NCBI GenBank assembly: GCA_032717465.1
Contig: CM064681.1
Location: forward strand, 10,699,332 to 10,763,331
Source: Coenobita brevimanus
Lineage: Eukaryota > Arthropoda > Malacostraca > Decapoda > Coenobitidae
Length of the DNA: 64,000 bases
Direction of reading: 5' to 3'
In this document: positions 1 through 11,152 of the stretch, one piece after another
How the letters are laid out: each line of letters opens with the position of its first letter
Numbering within the stretch: the first letter of the stretch is position 1
Notes under the pieces: model-generated
The model's database searches: none
What the model saw: the letters and a program-made list of their open reading frames with translations, nothing else
What the model was told of the DNA's origin: nothing
Program-made: the position numbers and the translations under genes

Positions 1-960
1 AAAGCTGAAATCGCCCCACTGCTTTTAATACTTCTCGTTGGCTCCTTCCTCATGGCCCTATTATCTGCCTTCTTTTCCTGCTACTCTCTCTCTCTTACTC
101 CATACGATCTGCGCCCATTGCCTCTCCCTATTTTTTTTTTTTTTATGCTGCTACATCCTCTGCTCCACCTGGCTACTTCTTCGTCTCTCTTCCTGATACA
201 TCTAGTCTTCTGTAGCTCAGTCACCTAACCAACCTGTCTTCTTTTTCTCTCTGCTTTCTATATCGCAACCCCCGTTCCCTTCTTCTCTTGCCTTATTCGC
301 TCCCTCTTCCCATATCTTTCTTTCTTCCCTACGTTCTTCCTCTACCTCTCTCTTCTCCTTTTCTTGACCTCTTTTTCTTCTTCTTCTTCTCCCTCTCTCC
401 CACCTTCCCTTCTTCCCTCTTCTCCAACCTTACTTTCTTCCCTACGTCCTTCCCTTACTTCTTCTCCCATACTCCTTTTCTCTTCATCACTCCTACCTTT
501 TGTCATCCCTTTTTTCTTCCTCTCTACCGTCTTTATTCTTCTTCCTACTTTCCTCCTCTCCTTTACCCACTACTTCTCCAGTTCCTCTATATCCCTCTCT
601 TCCTCTCTCTCCTGTCATTCGTCCTACCTTCTTCCTGCTTCCTTACCTCGTTCCCTCCCGTTCTTCATCATCTACTCCCTTTTCATCTTTGTTCGCCCTC
701 CATTTCTGTTCGTCCTCCCTTATTCCTGCTCCTCTGTCTCCTCCTTCAGTCCTTCTTCTCAGCTCCTTCCCTGTTCTTCCTTCTCTTCCTTTACTCACTA
801 TCTATCCTCGTTCCCCTTCCGCTTCTATGCGTCCTTCCTTCTTCCTGCTTCTGTTTCCTTCTCTTTTGACCCTCCTCCTCCATTCCATCCTGCTCTTCCT
901 CCTCCACTCCCTCCTCCACTCCCTCCCTCTCCCTCTTATCCCCTTTCTTCCTCTTCCTCC
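1..960 (+). repeat. Polypyrimidine-rich block (TTC/CTC/CCT-rich)
   Basis: From about 240 the plus strand is almost entirely C and T, with irregular TTCTTCC, CTTCCT and CTCCTCC motifs. The frames that stay open here translate to Ser/Leu/Phe/Pro runs in several overlapping frames, as expected from composition and not from coding selection. The first 240 bases are also pyrimidine-leaning, with a short T run near 129-144. I see no gene. Confidence 0.85.
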
Positions 961-1084
961 CGGAAAGTGTGGCTGGGAGGCGATGGGACACTGACGAAGC
1001 TGTACTGTAAGCGGTCCCAACAGCTGAGTAAATAGTCCCTGATGACAGGCTACCGGTAGATCAATTTCCTCCCAACTCAAACAG

Positions 1085-1260
1085 ACAGTGACTTCCGAGA
1101 GGGAAAGTGAGAGTGAGAAAATGTAGAGAGGGGGAGATGGGAAGGGAGAAAGAGAGGGGAAGAGAGACGGAATGAGAGAGACAGCAAGCAGGTGGTGTGG
1201 AGAATCCGGATATTCTGAGTAGGAGGAGGAGGAGGAGGAGGAGGGTAAAGAGAGAGGGAG
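1085..1260 (+). repeat. Purine-rich block with (AGG)n
   Basis: Strand composition flips from pyrimidine to purine: GAGAGGGAGAG-type sequence with a pure AGG triplet run at about 1221-1243. Confidence 0.8.
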
Positions 1261-2040
1261 AGGGACAGAGATCCAGCAAAAAAGAATAAGTAATAAAGCT
1301 GTGAGAGAGGCGCAATAAAAAATAATATGTCTTGCAGTCCAGTGAACGGCACCGATCATAAAACACGTGAAAGAGCTCCTAAGGACTCGGGTAATTATAT
1401 ATTGGCCGGGAGTAATGGGCTAAAATCATGTGCTTGTGTTTTCATGCCTTGAGTCTCAGTGTGACAACAGGCCCGAGTGGGTTGCCGAATTGCCTCCATC
1501 TCACTTCTCGCCAGTTTCTATGTATCTTATTAACGTTTTTCCTGTGTATCTCGGTTTATTGCTAATTTCCTTTATATTATGGGCGTTTTCGGTTTTATAT
1601 GATGAAGTCTTTGGAGAGTTTAAGTGGGAAAGATTGAGCTAATGTCGTCGTTTAAGGTAAATGCGTGCTCCCGCGACGGTAAGAGTGAGTTGTGACCAAT
1701 CGGACGCCCTCAAGCGGGACAGGACTCGGTGCTCGAGGTTCACAGCTTTTCCTACCACGAAGACCCCAGACTAAACCCAGGCGGGGGAGAGTTGAACACG
1801 ATCCCTTTCTCTCCTTTCCTCTCCCTCTGTACGGTGGTAAGGTGTGTGGAAGAGAGCAGACGCGAAGCCAAAATAGTGATCTAGTAGGGTGCGTGTTAAG
1901 CAGCCTGGGACTCATCTGATATTCAAGCTTGGTAGGGACATTATTAGACTCGGTAGGTCGTCTCGTCCAATGGTTGCCCCCGAGCCATAGCGGTGACGAT
2001 TGAGGACTTGTCATGATAGTGATCTGTAACCAATAGGACC
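1261..2040. other. Mixed-complexity interval, no recognised gene
   Basis: This interval has ordinary base composition and is richer in GC between 1650 and 2030. It holds three CCAAT-type motifs (near 1697, 1968 and 2030), but no TATA box, initiator or credible exon that I can identify. Short open frames on both strands (about 70-120 codons) resemble no family I know. Confidence 0.4.
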
Positions 2041-3060
2041 ACGGCAGCAGAGGTGGGTGAGGGCGGGGGTGGGCAGGCGGTGGAAGGTGGGGAGGAGAGG
2101 GTGATAATGTTGGGATAGTGGGAGGAGGGGACGTAGTGGTGGTTGTGGTGGTGGTAGGAGAGGGAGACCGCAGTAGTAATGGTGGTAGGTGTAGGGGTGG
2201 GAGTCAGTGTTGGTGGTGGTAGGTGGGGGGGAGTAATGTTGGTGATAGGTGGGAGGGAGTGGTGGTGGTGGTGATGGGTAGAAAGGGAATGGTGGTGGAT
2301 GTTGGTGGAGAGGAAATGGTGTTGGTGATGGGCAAGGAGTGACAGTGGTGATAGAGAGTGAAGGGGTAATTGTGAGGGTGGTGAGGGAGCAGTGGTGGGG
2401 GTGGCAGTAGGTGGGGAGGGAGTGCTATTGGTGTTGGTGGTGGTGAGTGAGAGGAAGTGCTGGTGTTGGCAGGTGAAGAGGTTGGTATGGTGCTTGGCTG
2501 TGGTGAGTGGGGAGTGATGTTAGGTCGGGGTAGAAGTGGTGGCATAGAATGGAAGGTGGCTAGGGATGACAGTGGTAGGGTAGTGGTATCTAGTTAGTGG
2601 AAGCACGGTCATATATAGAGAGTGATGTTTGTATTGGTGCTAGATGGGGAGTTATGAGGAATGGCAGGAGGTGTAGCAGGGAAGGTAGGTTTGGTGGTGG
2701 GTGGTGAAGGTGGGAAGGTAGGTTTGGTGGTGGGTGGTGGTCAGTAGATGGGGAAGTAAGTATGGCAGAGTTATTTAGCTGAGGAGATAGGTATGGTGGT
2801 GAGTGGTATAGGTGGGGATGTGGTGATGATGGGGATAGTGCAGGAGGGAAGGGGAGAAAATGGGATGAGTATTGCAGACATTAAGGGAAAAATCGGGGTT
2901 TGGAGGTAAGGGTGGTGGTGGTTGGAGGTGAGTGGGGAAGGAGGGAAGAGGAGAGGTTGGTGAGTGAATGGTATTAAATGGGGAGGGAAGGAACAAGGTG
3001 GTAATGGGGATTATAGATGGGGAGAATCAGTGAGTGGGTAGGGACGACAGTTGATTGGAA
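2041..3060 (+). repeat. GGT/GGTGG/GGGA imperfect minisatellite block
   Basis: One kilobase of G-rich plus strand built from GGTGGT, GTGGTAGG and GGGAGG motifs with no fixed period. The complementary open frames translate to Pro/His/Thr/Ser runs, which is compositional. Two near-identical stretches lie near 2684-2735 (repeated GTAGGTTTGGTGGTGGGTGG), showing local duplication. Confidence 0.8.
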
Positions 3061-3064
3061 AGGA

Positions 3065-3065
3065 C

Positions 3066-3112
<47 letters not shown>

Positions 3113-3113
3113 A
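3065..3113 (+). repeat. (GA)n microsatellite
   Basis: About 49 bp of GA with one AA interruption. Confidence 0.97.
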
Positions 3114-6100
3114 ATGTGGATGAAAGTCATGAAAATCCTAATGAGGGAGGGAGGGAGGAAGGAAAGAAGTACGGAGAGGAGAGAAGTGAGGAGCTGGAAG
3201 GAGGTCACGAGGGAAGAGATATTTGGGGAAGAAAAGGGAAGATGAATAAATGAAAGAATGAGTGAGAGATTATTGCGAGATGAATAATGAGGAAAGGACG
3301 GTGGGGAGGAAGGGATGAGGCAGTGAAAAGTAGGGAGAGAACGAACAGGCGATGAGCAGTAGATGAAGGGTGAGTAGACAGGCACGGTGCAACCCTGATA
3401 ATAAAGTGAATGAGAGGATTTTAGTGGTGGATGAGAGGAACTGTGTTAAGTATGGCGAGAGATACAGAGAAAATATATTAAAGATGGCAGAGAATGGCAT
3501 GTGAAGTTATGGATACGATTTAAAGATGGTAAGGAAAGGCGTGGTAAGTAATGAAACGCAGAGACTAGATGTAAAGATCTAAACAGAAAAGACAGAATGA
3601 AGAAAATGACAATAAATTAAGTGAATGCATGACAAGGGAGGATAATATTAAGTGGAAGATGTACTAGAAGGTTGGTTAATTTGTCTCTGTGAGAGTGGTT
3701 AGCCTCTTTGATAGTGGTTAGTATCAAATAACAGGAAGAATGGCTGGCTATTGTAGATGACTTTTGTGGTGATTCAAGTGGTGATTACAAGTGATATAAA
3801 AATGATCTCCAAAAACAATATGCATTAAGGTGACGATGGTCTCATGTGTCGTTGTACGTGGATTGAGAGGACAGATGGTAGGTGGTGTGGTACTGGTAAC
3901 ACAGATGGAAGATGGCAATGATCTGGAGGTAGATGAATGAGAAGTGCTTAGCTGGGAATGATTTAAAGGTGGGACGGTGTACTTAGTGGGGTAGTGGGTA
4001 CAGTGGAATACAGAGGAGTACTGTGAAATGCATACGGCAACAGACGTATGTTAAAATTTTTCCGGAAGATTTCCATAGGCTGTGGCTATCGCTTCTGTTC
4101 TAACAGTTTTTGATAATGAATGTAAACCAGTCCCTCTTACCTGAGTCGGCAGGAAAAGAAAAGAAATTATGTAATTATGGAAGCAACAAGGATGACCAGA
4201 AACTATCTGCACTGTGCACAATGGTGATGCCTTGAGATGGTTTCCTGCGTGATATGGGTTGGAGGAAAAAAAAGGATTCCATATTACAAGACAATTGTTT
4301 TTCCTTACCGGTTATATTTACAACTTTTGAAGAGAAAATCCTTTGATTCACTTGACGGGACAAAGATGGGAAGATAAAGAATACTGGTAGGTGAGTTAGG
4401 TTATTCAGAATACGGTTGAACACTAGTAAGTATTAAGTAGGTAAATTGTACAGACGGGGGAGTTGGGCACGATGGGGAGTAGAAGTTGGAAGGAAGGAGG
4501 GCAATTGTTAAGGTACTAACGATAGGCAACCGATTTAGGAATGGATTACTTTGACAACGTTGCCAATTGAAGGCCGGTTTCACTGATCTAGAATAACAAA
4601 GGATCTCAGCCTAGGGATGAGAATAGATGAAGCTCGTCTAATGGGGAAAAAGACTCTAAAAGAATATAGGATGTTGAGATTTGAAAATATAACAGAAGTA
4701 ACTCTTAGGCAAGAAAAACATGTGATGAAAGAATAAAACAATAATGAAAACGAGTGGTGAATGGTAAGCGTGGAATAAGTATAACAAACAAGAGGGTACG
4801 GATTAGTTTAGGACCGTAAAAAAAAAAAACTTAACAGGGTGTATTCAAACATAAAACCAAAATATGGTTCTTGGGAATCTTTCTCTGAACAAGTAAAAAC
4901 AAAAATAAAATCATATATTTGTGATCTGCCGTTTTTCCACAGCCAAATGATTAAGACAAAATCCTAATGATTTTCGTTTCTGTTCTGTTCTTAGTTATCA
5001 ATATGGAAAGTAAAACCAGGCTGTTGACATCTTTGAAGTCATACCGGCACCTAATGGGACTGGTGTTGATGACAATTTCGACTGTCTGGTGAAGTGGGCA
5101 GTCCAGTGGGGGGTTTGATAGGAAAAAAGGGTTAAGAGCTCCTGGTGAAGAAATATCGAAGGGTGGAAGGAATGACGTAGGTGGCGAGGAATTGAAAAAC
5201 TAAGCGAGTAAGAAAGGAAAATGAGAAATACGGACGACGATAATAGAAAGAAATACTGGAAAATATAAAAGAAAAGACAAGAAGGTTGGGGAAGTGAAAG
5301 AGAGACAAAAAATAAGAAGAGCTGAAGAATATATTTTGAGGAAATGATAATATAGGAATGGATGTGGAGGCGAGAAGTTATAGGCTGAGAGGAGGCTATA
5401 GGAAAGATATAGCTACAGTAAAAAATAATGGGATCAAGGAGAGTAAAATATAAGAAGTCATCAGTGTTGGAGAGTGAAAGAAGCAAGCGAAATAGGTTAA
5501 GGAAACATGGAAACTGAGTGGAACAAGAGAAACAAGAGGAGGGTGATCGTGTAGGGAGTTGGAGATGGCATTAATGTGGAAGAAAGTAAGGGTAGGAAGG
5601 TGGGATATGGGAAGGTAGAGGGGAGGGTAGGGGACAGTGATTAGGTGGGATTGGAGTGCGCGAGAGGAATTTAGATGGGGGCACCTGGGCCTGTTTGGAT
5701 GTGTGGCATTTTTCAGGCACGTGAGAGTAGTGTTACTGATGGTGGTAATATGGGCCAAAATATATGTACAGATCTTCTTACCTGGGAGGTGTAGTTAATA
5801 TTTGCACTCCTTTCTGTCTGTTGGTCAGTTAGTCTGGATGTTTGTCTATCCAGCTGATTAGAAAAAGCTATTAGGAAGATACTGGTGAATATTTATAGAG
5901 ATATTGTTAGAAATATGAAACGATTAATTTCTGGTGATAATAAAGCAGAATACAGTGACACGGTTGTACTTGCAATAAGCAATGGAATATAAAGTGCTTC
6001 GTGGAGATGGTATAGGCTACATTCAACTAAGTGTCCGCGTTATTTGAGAAGTTATATTATTTTTAATCACTTCAACTTAAGGGGGGCCTATTGAAGCTGG

Positions 6101-6429
6101 AAGAAATGTTTTAGAGGTAGAAAGAATGCAATACGTGAGACTTCATAGGACGTCTAACCCCATCAGTCCCACAGCGTTCACCAAGCCTAGGTTAAGTAAA
6201 AATATCTGGGGGTAGCCAGAAGACAGTATGAGTTCCCCGATTTGAAGGAGTTCAGCGAAGATGGAATATCACATGCAAGATAATATTTATTCACATGCGT
6301 TTTAATTAATGAAGAGTAGGGATGCCTTAATTAGTTGCAGAGAATTAAGATATCTCTGGAGAACTTTATCTTATTCTTATGCTAGATGGGAGTGTCCATC
6401 ATATTCGCTTATATTTTAGTGCTACTTCA
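3114..6429. other. Intergenic, no gene recognised
   Basis: Purine-biased to about 3350, then ordinary AT-rich sequence. I see no splice-bounded coding stretch, RNA gene or recognisable mobile element. Frames of up to about 160 codons on the minus strand (around 5000-5760) have no recognisable motif and lie in A/G-rich sequence, so I treat them as chance. Confidence 0.5.
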
Positions 6430-6481
6430 GGTGACTCTACACTGAGTGACAAATCAAACGAGTTCTAATAGCCCAGTATGG
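6429..6481 (+). repeat. Fragment of a dispersed repeat also present at 40.15-40.19 kb
   Basis: The motif GTGACTCTACACTGAGTGAC and the following CAAATCAAA here matches the reverse complement of 40153-40184. At 40 kb this motif lies just upstream of a tRNA-like SINE head, so it is probably part of, or habitually linked to, that element. Confidence 0.6.
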
Positions 6482-6645
6482 TGTGTGAAGTGAGGAAGTG
6501 TTGTGAGGTGTGGTGTGGTGTGAGACTGTGGTGTTGTGTGGGGACGTGGTGTGGCGTGAGGGTGCGGTACGGTGGTGTGATGTGAGGGTGTGGTATGGTG
6601 TGAAAGTGGGTGTGGTGTGGTGTGAGGGGCGGGAAGGTATCGATT
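6478..6645 (+). repeat. (GTGGTGTGGTGTGA)-type minisatellite
   Basis: Imperfect short units of GTGTGGTGTGRGGTG. The reverse complement gives a Thr/His/Pro-rich translation that is not a protein signal. The same kind of unit forms a larger block at 52.08-52.83 kb. Confidence 0.85.
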
Positions 6646-6689
6646 TATTTGTCTGGTGTTGCTGGTTCCAGTGTCTCGGTAAATACGCC

Positions 6690-7254
6690 AGTTGGGTTCT
6701 TGGCCCTTTCTCCTCTTCTCCACTTTCTTCCTTTACCTCCTCTTTCTGCATCTTCATTTCTTCATTTTCCCTCTTATCTCCACCTTATCTCCTCCTCCTC
6801 TCTCCTCTCTTTCCTTTAGTTTCCCCATCCTCCTCTTGTCTCCCCAACTTTCCTCCCTTATCTCCAGTTTTTTCTCCTCTTTCCCTCATTACTTTTACTT
6901 TTTCAGTCATATCTTACCTCCAGTTTTTCCCTCATATTCTTGCCTCCTTCACTTTCTTCTTTTTCTCCCGGTTCACTCACCTCCTTTTCTGCACTCCTTT
7001 CTCACCTACAGATTCCGATTCTCTCTCACTCTCTTACTTTCGGTTCCTCTCTCTCTCTCCCCTCCACTTTCCTCCTTTATCTCCGGTTTCTTCCTCCTCC
7101 ACGTTCCTATCTTACCTCCACTCTCTCCCTCCACTGTTCCTCTTTTTCCTCCCTTTTCTTTCCTCTTGTTTTCTGTTGCCATTATCATTCTCTTCTTTTT
7201 CTCACTACTTTTTCCCCTCCAGTTTCTCTCTTACTCTGAGTCTTCCTCCTCCTC

Positions 7255-7293
<39 letters not shown>

Positions 7294-7480
7294 GTTTCCT
7301 CTCTTGCCTTCAGTTTTTCACTACCCTTTTTTCTCTCTCGCTTACATCCCTTTCTCTCCTCCCATTTTCTTCTTTCCCTCCAATTTCTACCTTCACGTCT
7401 CCGAGTCCTTTTTTCTCTTCGACTCTCCCTATGGTTATTCTCTCTTTTTTTTATTTTCCTGCTGAATCAATATTATAGTT
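6690..7480 (+). repeat. Polypyrimidine block with (CT)n
   Basis: Almost pure C/T on the plus strand, with a clean CT run at about 7257-7289. Open frames in all plus frames are Ser/Leu/Phe-rich, which is compositional. Confidence 0.85.
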
Positions 7481-7526
7481 TCTTTTCTCCATTTAAATTT
7501 ATTATACCAATTTACTTTGTATCTCC

Positions 7527-7590
7527 AAACGATTTTATTCGACATAGGAGAGATCACTTGCACTTAAAGGGGTACCGGTAAAGATACGTC
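7527..7590 (+). repeat. Copy of the ACGATTTTATTC short interspersed family
   Basis: AACGATTTTATTCGACATAG followed by GAGAGATCACTT matches the core and the next block of the family seen also at 8.3, 24.6, 37.8, 53.8 and 63.0 kb. Confidence 0.55.
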
Positions 7591-7620
7591 TAACTTTATC
7601 TTTTTTCTTAATCTCTTCTC

Positions 7621-7941
7621 AGCAGAATAAAATTGCCTGAAAATTTGCAAGAATTGAACCTAACGACCTCCATGGCTGAAAAGTTTAACACCATCATGAG
7701 GTGGTTTGGCCATGTGGAGAGGATGGAAAGTGAGAAACTGACAAGGAGAGTGTATGTAAGTGAGGTGGAGGGGGGGAGAGGGAAGGGGAGGCCAATGATG
7801 AGATGGAGGGCTATATGAGGGAGGGGGTGTGAGCTGGGAGCAGGGCAGTGAAATGGCGGGGGGACAGGGCGACATGGAGGCGATTTGTTTGTGGCCACCC
7901 CTTACGGGATTAAGGCGTCTGGCAATAGATAGATAGATAGG
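7621..7941 (+). pseudogene. Non-LTR retrotransposon ORF2 C-terminal remnant with GATA tail
   Basis: The frame beginning near 7633 reads ...MRWFGHVERMESEKLTRRVY, then EVEGGRGKGRPMMRW before a stop at 7816. The RWFGHVERM and GRPRKRW-like motifs are typical of the extreme C-terminus of non-LTR retrotransposon ORF2 proteins, downstream of the reverse-transcriptase domain. After a frame change the sequence still reads WRRFVCGHPLRD, which is also expected of this tail. The fragment ends in a short (GATA)n run at 7926-7940, which I take as the element's 3' end. Everything upstream, including the RT and endonuclease domains, is absent, so this is a strongly 5'-truncated, dead copy. The family assignment comes from motif memory; the clade is not determined. 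Confidence 0.7.
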
Positions 7942-8059
7942 TGGTGAAATTACACTATATAAGGTGGTTCATATATAGCACTTCTCTTCCACTCAGCTGG
8001 GTGATTTTAGTCGTGTGTTGCGAGAATGGCTTAGTACCCCTTATCATTGTCTCCCTTGT

Positions 8060-8160
8060 ATCGTTCATTTCCTACAGCTTCTGCTACACCTACGCCCACA
8101 CCAGCAGACTGAGCCGCCCTTGTGTTTCTAGTGGTGGTATTTACTGATCACCCTGTCTGC
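8060..8160 (+). repeat. Dispersed repeat shared with 43.02-43.15 kb
   Basis: ACGCCCACACCAGCAGACTG...GCCGCCC, then TTTCTAGTGGTGGTATTTAC and ACCCTGTCT, aligns in order with 43056-43150 (ACGCTCACACTTGCAGACC, TTTCTAGAGTGGTATTCAC, ACCTTGTCT). Two diverged copies of one dispersed sequence of unknown class. Confidence 0.5.
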
Positions 8161-8304
8161 TCTTTTACTACTTTCTGTGTTTATCCCATCCCCATCTTTC
8201 TCATCCGCCAGTCCTCTCCTCGAAAGTCACCCATTTTTCCGATTTGGCTTTCTGCTAATCCCCTCATATTCCCGTCAACTTTACTCTCTTGCATCAACCT
8301 ACAT

Positions 8305-8345
8305 CAGACGATTTTATTCAGTACAGGGTGAGTCACAGGAGCCTG
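8305..8345 (+). repeat. Copy of the AGACGATTTTATTCAG family
   Basis: Contains the exact 16-base core, followed by a diverged continuation (TACAGGGTGAGTCACAGG). Confidence 0.55.
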
Positions 8346-8539
8346 AGAGTGTTTATTATTACTGTCTCTTTCAACCCCTCATCATTGCGTTTACTGTACA
8401 TACTTTTTTTACTAAGACAAGACTCTCTTATTTACCTGAGGGTGGTTTATAGTTGAATATGGGTGCTAATATACACAATCTTTTCTTTAATATGTGTCGT
8501 TTTAGTCTGCAGTCATCTCTCTTCGTTTTTCGTCTCCAT

Positions 8540-8676
8540 TTCTCTTTCATCATTCCTCCTTTTTCCTTCCTTTTCTGGTTTAACTTCTTTAATCTCCTTC
8601 TCATTTTCCTCTTCCTCCTCCTCATCATCATCACATTTCTCCTCCTCCTCCTCCTCCTCCTCCTCCTCCTCCTCTA
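8540..8676 (+). repeat. Pyrimidine-rich stretch ending in (CTC)n
   Basis: CTTCCTCC-type sequence leads into a clean CTC/TCC triplet run at about 8639-8675. Confidence 0.9.
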
Positions 8677-8846
8677 TATGACGCACACTTAAAATGTCTG
8701 AATAAAAGATAAGATGTTAATTTGGTTAGGCTTGTAAATGCTACGTTCTGAGTGATGATTATTTGCTTTTTTACAGGAGTCTGTCAACAACTTAATTTTA
8801 GCCAGGGCAACGAAATTAATTCTTTTTCAGCATGTTTGACTAGCTT

Positions 8847-8850
<4 letters not shown>

Positions 8851-8877
<27 letters not shown>

Positions 8878-8878
8878 T
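8851..8878 (+). repeat. (TC)n microsatellite
   Basis: Perfect dinucleotide run of about 28 bp. Confidence 0.95.
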
Positions 8879-9105
8879 GCTAAGTGGATATACGAGGCTG
8901 CATGTCAGTGGAAGAATTGAGCAGTAGGTATAATAATGTCTTTTTTATTCACAAATACCCTTACGTCTTTACGGTTTACTCCTGCTTCTTGTGAACGATT
9001 TTACTAGCTTCTTAAAAACCCGTGATATTGAATGGGTTAATGAAGGCTGAATTTAATCCTCCAATTGAAAGTCTCATCTCAGCTAAATTTAATTGTCTGA
9101 AGGTA

Positions 9106-9106
<1 letters not shown>

Positions 9107-9177
<71 letters not shown>
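9107..9177 (+). repeat. (AC)n microsatellite
   Basis: Pure AC run of about 71 bp. Confidence 0.98.
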
Positions 9178-9181
<4 letters not shown>

Positions 9182-9579
9182 CGTCAAAGTAGTTAAAACC
9201 TTTCATGTCCTTATCATCAAAACTTACTATAAGATGGTTTGAGCAGATTTTACATTAATTTCTGAAGCGGGTGATGATGAGAGAGAGTGTTTCACCATTC
9301 AGTACCGTTTTTTATTATGCACAGTTATAGAGGATTTTTTTGTTTTATGTGTCCAACTCAGGGCACAGGCTTCGCAGTCCTTTCTCAAGGCCCAGTAGTC
9401 TTCCTACATACCATACACCTCCACATGTCATCATCTTGGCGCCAACACCCACCGTCCCTACTGAACACATGGTAGGGCTGTCTCTTACAGAACCGGTGTA
9501 TTGGTATTACTGGGGGTGTTTTTACGACATGTCGGCAGGTCCAGTAGATCAGTAAAGTCTGTCTTTAATGAAGTTCATG

Positions 9580-9585
<6 letters not shown>
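9178..9585. other. Unique interval, no gene recognised
   Basis: Ordinary sequence between two microsatellites. Short frames of 60-70 codons show no recognisable motif. Confidence 0.5.

Positions 9586-9662
<77 letters not shown>
9586..9662 (+). repeat. (AT)n microsatellite
   Basis: Pure TA run of about 77 bp, self-complementary and so able to extrude as a hairpin. It abuts the 5' edge of an RT remnant. Confidence 0.98.
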
Positions 9663-9665
<3 letters not shown>

Positions 9666-10101
9666 GATAAAATAGAAGTTATTAAATCAGTAAGTAAGAG
9701 TGATCTCGGAGCCATGATCAGCCAAGACTTAAAACTCAGACAGCAGCGGGTTAGTGCACAAATGAAAGTATATGAGCTTCTTGGACTTCTATCTAGAAGT
9801 GTGAGTAACAATGTAATCCAATACCCTTTTCATACTTACTATGGTCATACTTCGAGTGCCCTTGAATGGATATAAATTTCTCTCGAAATGTGCAGAGATG
9901 AATTTTTGAAAATTATGTATATATTACATGAATCCATTTTATGAAGACTGGTTGAAAAGATTAAACCTGCACCTGTTAGAAAGGCGTAGAATAAGGTGGA
10001 ACTTTCTGAGTTGCTTAAGAGGATTAAAGGATTATATAAGGATGAGATTTGTAAGATCTTACAAGGGAGCAGACAAGACGGAACTTGAGCAAATGGGATG
10101 A
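9663..10101 (+). pseudogene. CR1/L2-like non-LTR retrotransposon C-terminal remnant
   Basis: The open stretch directly after the AT tract reads KSDLGAMISQDLKLRQQ, then VYELLGLLSRSVSN. This matches the region after the RT palm in CR1/L2-type elements (a DLGV.I..DLK.. motif followed by ...LG.I.R...). A stop follows at 9873. After a frame change, from 9937, it reads FYEDWLKRLNLHLLERRRIR and then CLRGLKDY, corresponding to the YEERLKRLNL..LE.RR.RGD motif of the same protein end, with a stop at 10099-10101. A shift between 9875 and 9937 and the absence of any palm motif show it is dead and truncated. The two blocks occur in the right order and at a plausible spacing, which is the main support. Which clade it belongs to is inferred from motif memory. 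Confidence 0.7.
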
Positions 10102-11068
10102 ACTAGGAATATTGTTTCACTGGAGTGAGACAGTGGCGAAATTAGTTTTAACGGAACAGACGACGAGTGGAGTACGTTTCAAAGCTGTGTGTTATGTACT
10201 CCTTTCACAGAGAAGTATGAGAAATATGCTAGACAGGCACGTAAGTGGAAAGTGTTGAATGCAAAACTCCTCCGATTCGCTAATTTAGTCAGAACATTAG
10301 TGACAGTTTTCTGATGTCCAGCTCCGGTATTTTTTTTTTCTTTTTTCCTTTCGTTCTTTACCATATAACGTTCATATAAGTTTTCCTGCAGTATAATGCG
10401 TGGTATTCCTTTTCACATTTTCCTTCCAGTTTCCTCTAAAGAGCTTGATGGATGGAAAAGAGCCTTATTGTATCCTATCCTTGTAACATTCTCGTATAGA
10501 GTTGTCACACTCTTCGACAGGAGCATCCCAGCATGAGTTAACAGGGCTACTGTAGTTACCTTTTTTTATTATTATCATTTTCTTACATCAGAAATGTCTA
10601 TATTCATATCCATCAATCTATCTGTCTATATCTAAATCTCAATATCTATCTATCGATCTATGTCTATATATCAGTACTTCTCAGTGAAGGGTATTTCGTA
10701 AGCTGAAAAAAAAATTGTCTTGGCAGTAATAATAATAAGGAAATGCATTTAACTACAAAAAGGTTGACCTATGCAACTCGTTTCTTAAGTGAATGACAGA
10801 AGAGGTAATTACGGAACAATTAGTATGTTCTCTTTTATCATTACATGCAGAAAGTGAAAGCCGTTTACCCCGTTTACCTTGCTCTTGCTTAAATTAATAC
10901 GGACAGAAATTCAACATCGAAAAATGAAGATATATATTAGTGTGAGTTTCATGACTGATAGCCCGTTGTAAATGACCTAGTGGAGTTGTTAAAAAAAATT
11001 GCAGTTGTACTAGATTTAAGATTTATAATGGGCAGCTATAGCAAAAACTAGAAAGAAGAAGAACAAGG
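10102..11068. other. Unique AT-rich interval, no gene recognised
   Basis: No coding or RNA signal that I can identify. A few TCTATC/ATCTAT runs lie near 10610-10670. Confidence 0.5.
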
Positions 11069-11114
<46 letters not shown>

Positions 11115-11152
11115 GGTGGTGGTGGTGGTGATGATGATGATGATGATGATGA
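11069..11152 (+). repeat. Compound (GAT)n(GGT)n(GAT)n trinucleotide array
   Basis: About ten GAT units, then about ten GGT units, then about eight GAT units. The symmetric order suggests a single-base change in one GAT unit that then expanded inside the array. Confidence 0.95.

Noticed and set aside
1692..1919. Promoter with first exon around three CCAAT boxes
   Set aside because: CCAAT is a frequent pentamer; no TATA, initiator, CpG cluster or credible coding exon follows.
3120..6400. Possible unannotated gene in minus-strand frames of 120-160 codons near 5000-5760
   Set aside because: No family motifs, purine-rich opposite strand, and Ser/Leu/Phe/His bias typical of chance frames here.
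6510..7478. 322-codon plus-strand frame
   Set aside because: Ser/Leu/Phe/Pro-only composition from a polypyrimidine block; the other plus frames are open as well.
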